A DNA stretch of 17,325 bases from Marinilabiliales bacterium (GCA_002869465.1 PKSW01000418.1:1-17325); one strand, 5' to 3'. Counted from the stretch's first letter, positions 8,837 to 15,544 are shown. The notes: generated by a model not told the origin, from the sequence alone. Numbers and translations: made by a program.

Positions 8837-8866
8837 CAAAAATAGAAAAATACATCCGATCTGAAA
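8837..8866 (-). promoter_or_regulatory. Candidate promoter of tRNA-Val
   Basis: On the - strand, TATTTTTG (8844 down to 8837) matches the Bacteroidota -7 consensus TAnnTTTG and continues as CAG. A TTTC (8866-8863), one base off the -33 TTTG, lies 18 nt upstream. The predicted start falls about 25 nt before the mature tRNA. Confidence 0.45.
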
Positions 8867-8886
8867 TACCTCTGGCGACAAATAAT

Positions 8887-8894
8887 TAAATTTG
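8887..8894 (+). promoter_or_regulatory. Candidate -7 element for the S9 peptidase gene
   Basis: TAAATTTG is an exact match to TAnnTTTG, 31 nt before the ATG at 8926. I see no clear TTTG at the -33 spacing, so confidence is limited. Confidence 0.4.
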
Positions 8895-8925
8895 CCGCTA
8901 CTTATAAACCAATTTATTCCGTATT

Positions 8926-11136
8926 ATGAAAAAGATCGTTTTATTCATTCTAATTTTTACGTTCATTTCCAACCCTTTGCTTCGTGCGCAAAACGGATTA
9001 AAAGACATCAGCCTTGAGGATATATGGGTGACCTATAAATTCTTTCCAAGGTCGGTAAGGGGAATGAATTCCCTACAAAATGGCGAGCAATACACTATGA
9101 TTAAAAATGGGTCGCTCATCGTATATGATTATAAAACGGGTGATTCAGTGACCACCATGATCCAATCTGGTGAACTTGCAGTTGATGGTGTGGACGAACC
9201 CATCCGGCTCAGTTCTTTTTCAATGAATAAAGAGGAAAACAAGTTCCTCATCCCTACCGAAACAGAATCCATTTACCGCCACTCCTCAAAATCAGTAAAT
9301 TATGTATGGGATGCAAAAAACAAAATACTGGAAGTGCTTTCTGCAGGCAAACAGCAACTGGCCGAATATTCGCCCGATGGCCAGAAAGTGGCATTTGTAA
9401 GGGACAACAACCTATTTATAAAGGACCTGGCCTCAAAGGAAGAAATTAAAGTGACCGAAGATGGAGAATTCAACCACATCATCAATGGTACCTGCGATTG
9501 GGTATATGAAGAAGAATTTGGTTTTACAAAGGCTTTTTACTGGTCACCCGACGGAAAAAAAATAGCCTTTTATAAATTTGACGAAAGCCGTGTAAAAGAA
9601 TACACTTTAACCTATTACGGGGATTTATACCCTGAACTTTACACCTATAAATATCCCAAGGCAGGTGAAGACAATTCGCTGGTAAACATATATGTTTATC
9701 ACCTTGAGAAAGAAGAAACCGTTAAAATGGATACTGGGGAAGAAACCGATCAGTATATTCCACGGATCAAATGGACCCATGATCCCAACATTCTTTCCAT
9801 TCAGCGGTTGAACCGTCTGCAGAACCACTTCGATATTTTACTCGCTAATGCGTTAACCGGCGAAAGCAGGGTTTTGTATTCAGAAGACAATCCTTACTAT
9901 ATCGACATCACCGATAACCTGACTTTCGTGGGTGAAAATGATCAATTTGTCATTACTTCCGAAAAAAATGGATACAATCACATATATCTATATACCATGG
10001 CAGGAGAATTAGTCAGGCAACTAACTTCAGGCCCATGGGATGTTACCGAAGTGTATGGCTATGATCCAAAAAACAAGAGGGTTTATTTTCAATCAGCAGA
10101 AGAAAGCCCACTGAACCGCGGTATTTATTATGTGGATATGGAGGGGAAACGCACCAGGATTTCCAAAAGAACCGGAACAAACAGTGCTGCTTTTAGTGAT
10201 AATTTCAACTATTATATCAATACGTTCAGCGATGTGAATACCCCACCTTATATAACGGTTAATAATGCAAAAGGCGAAGAGATCAGGATACTGGAAGACA
10301 ACGGGAAATTAAAAGAATTGATGGGTCAATACAATTTGGGCGAATTTTCCTTTTTTACGATCTCATCACCTGAGTTTAAACTTCCCTCCGGGGAACAGGT
10401 AGATTTGAACGCATGGAAAATACTTCCTCCTGATTTTGACCCCTCAAAAAAATATCCTGTGCTTCTTACCATATATGGAGGGCCAGGTTCACAGGAAGTG
10501 CTGAATACCTGGGGTTATTTCAATTATTTCTGGTACCAGATGCTGGCGCAAAAAGGCTTTATTGTCGTCTCGGTTGACAATCGTGGCACCGGAGCCCGGG
10601 GCGAAGCATTTAAAAAGATGACCTATCTTGAATTGGGAAAATACGAGACCATCGATTATATAGAAACAGCAAAATACTTAGGGGCATTGGATTATATTGA
10701 TAAGGATAAAATTGGCATTTTCGGATGGAGCTACGGGGGCTTTATGGCAGCCAATGCCATTACACAGGGCGCTGATTATTTTAGCACGGCAGTTTCTGTT
10801 TCGCCGGTAACCAACTGGAGGTATTATGACAATATTTACACCGAAAGGTTCATGAGAAAACCCCAGGACAATCCCTCGGGTTACGACAACAACTCCCCTA
10901 TCAACCACGTGGATAAACTGAAAGGAAATTTTTTAATGATCCATGGCAGCACCGATGACAATGTGCATTTGCAAAACAGCATGGATATGATCACCGCACT
11001 GGTAAAAGCTGACAAGCAGTTTGAATTTATGGTGTATCCCAATAAAAATCATGGTATATTCGGAGGCAATACGCGTTATCACTTGTTTTATAAAATAAAT
11101 GATTTCCTGTTTGACAACTTACTGGAATCTGAATAG
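8926..11136 (+). CDS. Secreted dipeptidyl peptidase IV-type serine protease (family S9B)
   Basis: The protein has 736 residues. A signal peptide (MKKIVLFILIFTFISNPLLRAQ) is followed by an eight-bladed beta-propeller domain (DPPIV_N, about 75-430) and an alpha/beta hydrolase domain (Peptidase_S9, about 500-736). Catalytic features are visible: nucleophile Ser602 in G-W-S-Y-G-G, an Asp pair at 677-678 in G-S-T-D-D-N-V-H, and His709 in N-H-G-I. The motif D-W-V-Y-E-E-E (191-197) carries the glutamates that bind the substrate's free N-terminus in true dipeptidyl peptidases. Tyr517 in Y-G-G-P-G-S matches the oxyanion-hole tyrosine of DPP IV. The enzyme should release X-Pro or X-Ala dipeptides from peptides in the periplasm. 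The length is close to that of Bacteroidota DPP IV enzymes. It stands alone after its own promoter. Exact specificity within S9B is not certain. Confidence 0.92.
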   Translation: MKKIVLFILIFTFISNPLLRAQNGLKDISLEDIWVTYKFFPRSVRGMNSLQNGEQYTMIKNGSLIVYDYKTGDSVTTMIQSGELAVDGVDEPIRLSSFSMNKEENKFLIPTETESIYRHSSKSVNYVWDAKNKILEVLSAGKQQLAEYSPDGQKVAFVRDNNLFIKDLASKEEIKVTEDGEFNHIINGTCDWVYEEEFGFTKAFYWSPDGKKIAFYKFDESRVKEYTLTYYGDLYPELYTYKYPKAGEDNSLVNIYVYHLEKEETVKMDTGEETDQYIPRIKWTHDPNILSIQRLNRLQNHFDILLANALTGESRVLYSEDNPYYIDITDNLTFVGENDQFVITSEKNGYNHIYLYTMAGELVRQLTSGPWDVTEVYGYDPKNKRVYFQSAEESPLNRGIYYVDMEGKRTRISKRTGTNSAAFSDNFNYYINTFSDVNTPPYITVNNAKGEEIRILEDNGKLKELMGQYNLGEFSFFTISSPEFKLPSGEQVDLNAWKILPPDFDPSKKYPVLLTIYGGPGSQEVLNTWGYFNYFWYQMLAQKGFIVVSVDNRGTGARGEAFKKMTYLELGKYETIDYIETAKYLGALDYIDKDKIGIFGWSYGGFMAANAITQGADYFSTAVSVSPVTNWRYYDNIYTERFMRKPQDNPSGYDNNSPINHVDKLKGNFLMIHGSTDDNVHLQNSMDMITALVKADKQFEFMVYPNKNHGIFGGNTRYHLFYKINDFLFDNLLESE

Positions 11137-11164
11137 GTAAATTGAAAATACGATAAAAAGGATA

Positions 11165-11194
11165 TTTGTATTTTGAAAAAATATATTACCTTTG
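11165..11194 (+). promoter_or_regulatory. Promoter of rpsU
   Basis: TTTG (11165-11168) and TACCTTTG (11187-11194) are 18 nt apart, matching the -33/-7 pattern of Bacteroidota primary sigma factor promoters. The -7 continues as CAG. The leader to the rpsU ATG would be about 50 nt. Confidence 0.65.
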
Positions 11195-11250
11195 CAGCCC
11201 CTTAAATAAATTATTTTTTAAACTTAAAAAGAAAAGGACAGGTATTAGAA

Positions 11251-11445
11251 ATGATCATCATTCCAGTAAAAGAAGGTGAGAATATCGACCGGGCTCTGAA
11301 GAAGTTCAAACGTAAATTTGAAAAAACAGGGGCGATGCGCGAATTGCGTAGCCGTCAAAGGTTTACAAAACCATCCGTTGTGAAAAGAGAACAACGCCTG
11401 AAAGCAATTTACGTTCAAGGACTCCGTCAGGCTGAAGAAGGCTAA
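11251..11445 (+). CDS. rpsU: 30S ribosomal protein S21
   Basis: This is a 64-residue basic protein that starts MIIIPVKEGENIDRALKKFK and has the conserved KFEKTGAMRELRSRQRFTKPS region of bacterial S21. S21 binds the small subunit platform next to the 3' end of 16S rRNA and helps initiation. In Bacteroidota, S21 together with S6 and S18 holds the anti-Shine-Dalgarno end of 16S rRNA, which fits the SD-poor starts seen in most genes here. The ATG at 11251 has only a weak purine-rich stretch upstream (AAGGACAGG, 14 nt away). It has its own promoter and terminator and precedes the recombinase gene. Confidence 0.96.
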   Translation: MIIIPVKEGENIDRALKKFKRKFEKTGAMRELRSRQRFTKPSVVKREQRLKAIYVQGLRQAEEG

Positions 11446-11471
11446 GTTTGGTCTTCATTAAGGGATATTTT

Positions 11472-11531
11472 AAGAAGAAACTTTGATTCAATCATAATTT
11501 TGATTATATTTGATCGGAGTTTCTTCTTTTT
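11472..11531 (+). terminator. Terminator of rpsU enclosing the next promoter
   Basis: AAGAAGAAACT (11472-11482) is the exact reverse complement of AGTTTCTTCTT (11518-11528), and the stem runs into T's to 11531. The long 35-nt loop can form an inner hairpin (AATCA/TGATT) and contains the promoter for the recombinase gene. The unusually long loop lowers confidence that it is an efficient terminator. Confidence 0.6.
11482..11512 (+). promoter_or_regulatory. Promoter of the Xer recombinase gene, inside the rpsU terminator
   Basis: TTTG (11482-11485) and TATATTTG (11505-11512) are separated by 19 nt, a near-ideal match to the Bacteroidota -33/-7 consensus. Transcription would start near 11519, leaving a leader of about 20 nt before the ATG at 11538. 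Confidence 0.65.
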
Positions 11532-11537
11532 GTTTAC

Positions 11538-12425
11538 ATGAACATACAAAACTTCCTTCAATATATTTCAAACGAAAAACGGTATTCCGGGCATACCATC
11601 ACGGCATATCAATCGGATATACAATTTTTTTCAGAATATTTGATCGCCGTTTACGATATTAAAAACCTGAGTGATGCATCCCCGCAAATGATCAGGTCGT
11701 GGTTGGCCAGCCTGAAAGAAGAAGGTCTCAACACCAACTCGATCAACCGAAAAATAAGTGCCCTCAAATCATTTTATAAGTTTCTGTTAAAGAAAGGCGA
11801 GATCCTAGCAAATCCCACCCAAAAAATTCACTTGTTAAAGAAAGCTGAAAAATTGCCTGTATACATTGAAAAGGGGCAACTCAAATCATATCTGGAAGCA
11901 GGTATTTCTGAGCATAATTTCAGTGCTGTTCGCAACAAATTAATCGTTGAATTGTTATATGTTACAGGCATGAGGCAAGGTGAATTAATTGGGTTGAAAC
12001 ATGATGCGATCGATTTTGCTAATAAAATGTTAAAAGTGCATGGTAAGCGAAATAAAGAACGGATCATACCGTTATCAGATAGTACTATTGACGAGTTAAG
12101 CACATACATTTCGTTGAAAAAGAAGACCTTTGATATTACTCATGATTGGCTAATTATAACAGATAGAGGATTAAAGGCATACCCAAAATTCATTTACCGC
12201 GTTGTAAACCATCAATTGGAGGGATATACAAGCACCAAAAAAAGCCCACACATTTTACGTCATTCGTTCGCCACCCATATGTTAAATAACGGGGCCGACC
12301 TGAATAATATTAAAGAATTACTTGGGCATAGCAATTTATCGGCTACCCAAATTTATACGCATAATACGATTGAGCAATTAAAAAAAATATATAATAACGC
12401 CCACCCCAGGGCAAATACTAACTAA
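11538..12425 (+). CDS. xerC: Tyrosine recombinase, XerC/XerD type
   Basis: The protein has 295 residues, the normal length for Xer recombinases. The N-terminal SAM-like DNA-binding domain (about 1-85) starts NIQNFLQYISNEKRYSGHTITAYQSD. The catalytic domain carries every expected residue: Arg146 (TGMRQGE), Lys170 (HGKRNKER), His238 and Arg241 (HILRHSFATH), His264 (LGHSNLS) and the nucleophile Tyr273 (QIYTH). Xer enzymes resolve chromosome dimers at dif during division. The placement between rpsU and hpf, a housekeeping setting, argues for a chromosomal Xer rather than a phage or integron integrase. Which of the XerC and XerD roles it fills cannot be settled from sequence alone. It has its own short-leader promoter. 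Its stop codon is 14 nt from the hpf ATG, so hpf is co-transcribed. Confidence 0.88.
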   Translation: MNIQNFLQYISNEKRYSGHTITAYQSDIQFFSEYLIAVYDIKNLSDASPQMIRSWLASLKEEGLNTNSINRKISALKSFYKFLLKKGEILANPTQKIHLLKKAEKLPVYIEKGQLKSYLEAGISEHNFSAVRNKLIVELLYVTGMRQGELIGLKHDAIDFANKMLKVHGKRNKERIIPLSDSTIDELSTYISLKKKTFDITHDWLIITDRGLKAYPKFIYRVVNHQLEGYTSTKKSPHILRHSFATHMLNNGADLNNIKELLGHSNLSATQIYTHNTIEQLKKIYNNAHPRANTN

Positions 12426-12428
12426 AAG

Positions 12429-12434
12429 AGGAGG
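12429..12434 (+). promoter_or_regulatory. Strong Shine-Dalgarno site of hpf
   Basis: AGGAGG lies 5 nt before the ATG at 12440. A full-length SD is uncommon in this phylum, and most other starts in the window lack one. It fixes the hpf start. Confidence 0.7.
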
Positions 12435-12439
12435 TAAGC

Positions 12440-12736
12440 ATGGAAGTTAACATCAATTCGGTACATTTCAAGACCGATAAAAAACTTGAAAACTTTATTG
12501 AAAAAAAAGTTAGTAAACTTTCCGGTATGTTTGAAGGAGTCATGGGCTCCGAAGTAACCCTGAAAGTTGATAATTCTGAATCACGCGATAACAAAATTGC
12601 AGAGATCCGCTTACTTATTAAAGGTTATGATCTGTATGCAAAAAAACAAAGTAAAACCTTCGAAGAAGCGACAGACACCGCTATCAGTGCATTAAAGAAA
12701 CAACTTGAAAAATATAAAGAGAAAAAGCGTAAATAA
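12440..12736 (+). CDS. hpf: Ribosome hibernation promoting factor (short HPF/RaiA family)
   Basis: This 98-residue protein matches the single-domain HPF/YfiA (RaiA) family: a beta-alpha-beta-beta-beta-alpha layout starting MEVNINSVHFKTDKKLENFIEKKVSKL, then VTLKVDNSESRDNKIAEIRLLIKG and the last helix EEATDTAISALKKQLEKYKEKKRK with a very basic tail. The family binds the small subunit decoding region in stationary phase and promotes inactive ribosome dimers or blocks tRNA binding. It lacks the C-terminal dimerisation domain of long HPF. It follows the recombinase gene by 14 nt and is closed by a terminator. Co-location with rpsU, tRNAs and tuf fits a translation-control role. Confidence 0.92.
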   Translation: MEVNINSVHFKTDKKLENFIEKKVSKLSGMFEGVMGSEVTLKVDNSESRDNKIAEIRLLIKGYDLYAKKQSKTFEEATDTAISALKKQLEKYKEKKRK

Positions 12737-12759
12737 ATATTGAGTTTTTTGGCATTTTC

Positions 12760-12791
12760 TTTGGTAATATAAACTAAAGTATATATTTTTG
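12760..12791 (+). promoter_or_regulatory. Promoter of the tRNA-tuf unit
   Basis: TTTG (12760-12763) and TATTTTTG (12784-12791) are 20 nt apart, a full match to the Bacteroidota pattern. The -7 continues as CAG. The last base of the -7 box is the first base of the hpf terminator stem. Transcription would begin near 12798, about 100 nt before the first tRNA. Confidence 0.6.
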
Positions 12792-12822
12792 CAGACCTTT
12801 TTGAGTAGAGGTCTGCTTTTTT
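12791..12822 (+). terminator. Rho-independent terminator of hpf
   Basis: GCAGACCT (12791-12798) pairs perfectly with AGGTCTGC (12809-12816) across a 10-nt loop and is followed by TTTTTT. The hairpin should form only on RNA read through from hpf; a transcript started at the overlapping promoter would lack most of the left arm. Confidence 0.8.
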
Positions 12823-12895
12823 ATGCAGGAAAGTGTTCGAAAAGTATTGCTAATAAGCTTTTTACTCTTAAAAAAGTAAAAATAACTGGTTGATC

Positions 12896-12968
12896 GCCAA
12901 CATAGCTCAGCTGGTAGAGCAGCTGATTTGTAATCAGCCGGTCGGGGGTTCGAGTCCCTCTGTTGGCT
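12896..12968 (+). tRNA. tRNA-Thr (anticodon TGT)
   Basis: A 73-nt cloverleaf: acceptor GCCAACA/TGTTGGC, anticodon stem GCTGA/TCAGC with loop TTTGTAA (anticodon TGT, reading ACA), T-arm with TTCGAGT, discriminator T. CCA is not encoded. It is the first gene of a four-tRNA cluster leading into tuf. Confidence 0.97.
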
Positions 12969-12993
12969 CAGTTCTTTAAAATAGTGAAAATTT

Positions 12994-13075
12994 GGGGAGA
13001 TACCGAAGCGGTCAAACGGGGCAGACTGTAAATCTGTTGGCTCAGCCTTCGGAGGTTCGAATCCTCCTCTCCCCA
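12994..13075 (+). tRNA. tRNA-Tyr (anticodon GTA)
   Basis: An 82-nt class II tRNA with a long variable arm. The acceptor is GGGGAGA/TCTCCCC with discriminator A. The anticodon stem GCAGA/TCTGT (one G-T pair) holds loop CTGTAAA, anticodon GTA. The T-stem is GGAGG/CCTCC with TTCGAAT. CCA is not encoded. Confidence 0.97.
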
Positions 13076-13090
13076 CTTGAGTGTGAGCTT

Positions 13091-13141
13091 AAGTGTGAGT
13101 TCGGTTACTTGGCTATTAGCCAAAGAGCTTAATTCACACTT
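13091..13141 (+). repeat. Nested hairpin between tRNA-Tyr and tRNA-Gly
   Basis: An outer 11-bp stem (13091-13101 with 13131-13141, one G-T pair) encloses a second perfect hairpin TTGGCT-ATT-AGCCAA (13109-13123). Four T's in TTTTG end the outer arm. It could be a weak terminator or, more likely, a processing structure between the two tRNAs. Confidence 0.5.
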
Positions 13142-13147
13142 TTGTTT

Positions 13148-13223
13148 GCGGGAGTAGCTCATCCGGTAGAGCGACAGCCTTCCAAGCTGTAGGTGGCGGG
13201 TTCGAGTCCCGTCTCCCGCTCCA
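13148..13223 (+). tRNA. tRNA-Gly (anticodon TCC), CCA encoded
   Basis: A 76-nt gene including a genomic CCA (13221-13223). The acceptor is GCGGGAG/CTCCCGC with discriminator T. The anticodon stem ACAGC/GCTGT holds loop CTTCCAA, anticodon TCC. It is the only tRNA in the window with an encoded CCA. Confidence 0.97.
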
Positions 13224-13228
13224 TTTTT

Positions 13229-13300
13229 GCCGGGGTAGCTCAGGGGTAGAGCACTTCCTTGGTAAGGAAGGGGTCACGAGTTCAATTCTCGTCCTCGGCT
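13229..13300 (+). tRNA. tRNA-Thr (anticodon GGT)
   Basis: A 72-nt cloverleaf: acceptor GCCGGGG/CCTCGGC with one G-T pair, anticodon stem CTTCC/GGAAG with loop TTGGTAA (anticodon GGT, reading ACC/ACU), T-arm with TTCAATT, discriminator T. It starts 5 nt after tRNA-Gly and lies 62 nt before tuf. Confidence 0.96.
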
Positions 13301-13362
13301 CATAATAAGTAGAAAGAAATAAGAAATTAATTGAATAACTTAATTTATTAACACGTTTTTAT

Positions 13363-14550
13363 ATGGCTAAAGAAAAATTCGAACGTTCCAAACCACACGT
13401 AAATATTGGAACTATTGGACACGTTGACCATGGTAAAACTACGTTGACTGCTGCCATCACAATTAACTTACAAGATAAAGGTTTGGCAACATACGCATCG
13501 TTTGATTCCATTGACAATGCTCCTGAAGAAAAAGAAAGAGGTATTACTATTAATACCGCTCACGTTGAATATTCAACAGAAAATCGTCACTACGCGCACG
13601 TTGACTGTCCAGGACACGCTGACTACGTAAAGAACATGGTTACTGGTGCTGCTCAGATGGATGGTGCTATTCTTGTAGTTGCGGCTACTGATGGTCCTAT
13701 GCCTCAAACACGTGAGCACATCCTGCTTGCTCGTCAGGTAGGTGTACCTAAGATTGTTGTTTTCATGAACAAAGTAGATATGGTAGATGATGAAGAGCTT
13801 CTTGAGCTCGTTGACATGGAAATCCGTGATCTTTTATCATTCTATAAATTTGATGGTGACAACACACCTATTATCCAGGGTTCAGCACTTGGTGCACTCA
13901 ACAAAGAAGAAAAATGGGTAGAAAAAATTTACGAGTTGATGGAAGCTTGTGATACCTGGATTCCACTTCCTGAGCGTGATCAAGACAAACCATTCTTGAT
14001 GCCTGTTGAGGACGTTTTCTCAATTACAGGTCGCGGAACGGTTGCTACAGGTAGAATTGAAACTGGTGTTATTCACACGGGTGATCCTGTTGACCTTATC
14101 GGTATGGGCGCTGAGAAATTGAAATCAGTTGTTACTGGAGTTGAGATGTTTCGTAAGATTCTCGACCAGGGAGAAGCCGGTGATAATGCAGGTCTTTTAT
14201 TAAGAGGTATTGACAAAGACGAAATTACAAGGGGTATGGTTATTGCCGCTCCTGGTAGTGTTACTCCTCACAAAAAATTCAAAGCTGAGGTGTATATCTT
14301 GAAAAAAGAAGAGGGTGGTCGTCATACACCATTCCATAATAAATATCGTCCACAGTTCTATTTCAGAACAACCGACGTAACTGGTGAGATCATGCTTCCT
14401 GACGGAGTAGAAATGGTAATGCCTGGTGATAACTTAACCATCAATGTTGAATTGATAGAGAAGATTGCCATGGACAAAGGTTTACGTTTCGCTATCCGCG
14501 AAGGTGGACGTACCGTTGGTGCTGGTCAGGTAACTGAGATCGAAGACTAG
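13363..14550 (+). CDS. tuf: Translation elongation factor Tu
   Basis: This 395-residue EF-Tu is full length. The GTPase domain holds G1 (GHVDHGKT, 19-26), the switch I region with ERGITINTAHVEY, G3 (DCPGH) and G4 (NKVD). Domains II and III follow, with GRGTVATGRIETG and the C-terminal RFAIREGGRTVGAGQVTEI. EF-Tu brings aminoacyl-tRNA to the ribosome. The start MAKEKFERSKPHVNIGTIGH is the family's standard N-terminus. No promoter of the TAnnTTTG type is visible in the 62 nt between the last tRNA and tuf, so tuf is probably read from the tRNA promoter near 12790, as in the E. coli tufB operon. Confidence 0.99.
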   Translation: MAKEKFERSKPHVNIGTIGHVDHGKTTLTAAITINLQDKGLATYASFDSIDNAPEEKERGITINTAHVEYSTENRHYAHVDCPGHADYVKNMVTGAAQMDGAILVVAATDGPMPQTREHILLARQVGVPKIVVFMNKVDMVDDEELLELVDMEIRDLLSFYKFDGDNTPIIQGSALGALNKEEKWVEKIYELMEACDTWIPLPERDQDKPFLMPVEDVFSITGRGTVATGRIETGVIHTGDPVDLIGMGAEKLKSVVTGVEMFRKILDQGEAGDNAGLLLRGIDKDEITRGMVIAAPGSVTPHKKFKAEVYILKKEEGGRHTPFHNKYRPQFYFRTTDVTGEIMLPDGVEMVMPGDNLTINVELIEKIAMDKGLRFAIREGGRTVGAGQVTEIED

Positions 14551-14572
14551 TTAAAAATAAAATTGAAGATGG

Positions 14573-14602
14573 AAGGTATTCCGGTAATTACCGGAATACC
14601 TT
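14573..14602. repeat. 30-nt perfect palindrome between tuf and tRNA-Trp
   Basis: Both 15-nt halves are exact reverse complements (left half AAGGTATTCCGGTAA). As RNA it would fold to a 13-bp stem with an AATT loop, extended by GAAG/CTTC (14565-14568 with 14606-14609). The following sequence is TGGCTTCTTAA, a poor T-tract, so it could be a partial terminator (attenuator) or a processing site. Confidence 0.8.
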
Positions 14603-14615
14603 TGGCTTCTTAAAA

Positions 14616-14688
14616 ACGGGTGTAGCTCAATTGGTAGAGTAGTGGTCTCCAAAACCATTGGTTGTGGGTTCGATTCCTACCACCCGTG
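14616..14688 (+). tRNA. tRNA-Trp (anticodon CCA)
   Basis: A 73-nt cloverleaf: acceptor ACGGGTG/CACCCGT, discriminator G as expected for Trp, anticodon stem GTGGT/ACCAT with loop CTCCAAA (anticodon CCA), T-loop TTCGATT. 3' CCA is not encoded. It lies 19 nt before secE and is probably co-transcribed with it. Confidence 0.97.
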
Positions 14689-14707
14689 CAAAAAAAATAA
14701 AGCTAAA

Positions 14708-14905
14708 ATGGCAAAATTCAGTATTCTAAATTATTTTAAAGAAAGTTACGATGAATGGATGCATAAAGTATCCTGGCCAACTTGGAGTGAGCTGCAGAAT
14801 AGTGCAATTGTTGTATCCGTTGCTTCCCTTATAATCGCGATTGTGGTTTATCTGATGGATATTTCATTTCAATCAATTCTTGAAAGATTTTACACATTGT
14901 TTTAA
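14708..14905 (+). CDS. secE: Preprotein translocase subunit SecE
   Basis: This 65-residue short-form SecE is typical of bacteria outside the enterics. It has an amphipathic N-terminal helix (ILNYFKESYDEWMHKVSWPTWSEL) with the conserved K-V-x-W-P-[ST]-x-x-E motif, then one transmembrane helix (about 29-50, SAIVVSVASLIIAIVVYLMDI). SecE clamps SecY in the inner-membrane protein export channel. The ATG at 14708 is the right start; an in-frame extension would run back into tRNA-Trp. The neighbours tRNA-Trp and nusG are the expected ones. Confidence 0.95.
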   Translation: MAKFSILNYFKESYDEWMHKVSWPTWSELQNSAIVVSVASLIIAIVVYLMDISFQSILERFYTLF

Positions 14906-14987
14906 TCGATCAGGAAGAAGTACTATTCGAATCAAATATATATTTAAATAAATCTGTTTTAACTAATCACAATCACCAGGCACGAAA

Positions 14988-15533
14988 ATGAGCGAGCAAT
15001 CAGCTAAAAAGTGGTACGTAGTACGTGCGATAAGTGGTAAAGAGAAAAAGGTAAAGGAATATCTTGAAAGTGAGATTAAACGCTTACAAATTCAAGACTT
15101 TATTTCACAAGTCCTTATTCCTACTGAGAAGGTATACCAAATTCGCAAAGGGAAGAAAATAAGTAAAGAAAGAAATTATTTTCCCGGTTACGTATTGATT
15201 GAAGCTGATTTATCAGGAGAAATTCCACACATCATTAATAACATTCCTAATGTAATGGGATTTTTGGGTACAAAAGGAGAGCCGGAACCAATCAGGGAGT
15301 CAGAAGTCAAACGCATCTTAGGAAAAGTTGACGAGCTGGCCGAGCAAGGAGAAGAAGTCAATGTGCCATACATTGTTGGAGAAACCGTCACAGTTATCGA
15401 TGGACCATTCAACAGTTTTAGTGGCATCATTGAAGAAATCAACGAGGAGAAGAAAAAGCTGAAGGTAATGGTAAAAATATTCGGAAGGAAGACCCCTCTT
15501 GAACTCAATTTTATGCAGGTTGAAAAGGAGTAG
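14988..15533 (+). CDS. nusG: Transcription termination/antitermination factor NusG
   Basis: The protein has 181 residues. The N-terminal NGN domain (about 8-115) has KKWYVVRAISGKEKKVKEYLE, FPGYVLIEADL and NVMGFLG. The C-terminal KOW domain (about 128-181) has VGETVTVIDGPFNSFSGIIEEI. NusG binds RNA polymerase across the cleft, affects elongation and pausing, and couples transcription to Rho or to the ribosome. It follows secE by 82 nt, a gap with no obvious promoter or terminator, and precedes the L11-L1 genes as in most bacteria. The start at 14988 lacks an SD but gives the usual MSEQSAKKWYV terminus. Confidence 0.97.
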   Translation: MSEQSAKKWYVVRAISGKEKKVKEYLESEIKRLQIQDFISQVLIPTEKVYQIRKGKKISKERNYFPGYVLIEADLSGEIPHIINNIPNVMGFLGTKGEPEPIRESEVKRILGKVDELAEQGEEVNVPYIVGETVTVIDGPFNSFSGIIEEINEEKKKLKVMVKIFGRKTPLELNFMQVEKE

Positions 15534-15544
15534 TTAAAACGTAA

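Noticed and set aside
11145..11174. Inverted repeat AAAATAC/GTATTTT after the peptidase gene as a terminator
   Set aside because: The stem is 7 bp and nearly all A-T, the loop is 16 nt and the next bases are GAAAAA rather than T's.
11538..12425. The tyrosine recombinase next to tRNA genes as a sign of an integrated phage or island
   Set aside because: The gene has Xer length, is flanked by rpsU and hpf, and no att repeats or phage genes are present. The tRNA genes are intact and belong to a conserved housekeeping cluster.
12774..13076. A 100-codon open frame on the - strand over the tRNA-Thr and tRNA-Tyr genes (contains RDSNPRPADYKSAALP)
   Set aside because: This is the well-known artefact of translating the antisense of tRNA genes, and the overlapping tRNAs fold perfectly. 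The same applies to the nearby - strand frame at 12968-13162.
13211..13223. Encoded CCA on tRNA-Gly but not on the other five tRNAs as a sign of foreign origin
   Set aside because: Mixed CCA encoding is common in bacteria that have a CCA-adding enzyme, and this tRNA-Gly sits in its conserved place in the cluster.
14642..14707. N-terminal extension of SecE starting inside tRNA-Trp
   Set aside because: The extension overlaps the tRNA gene and adds residues foreign to SecE. The ATG at 14708 gives the standard short SecE.
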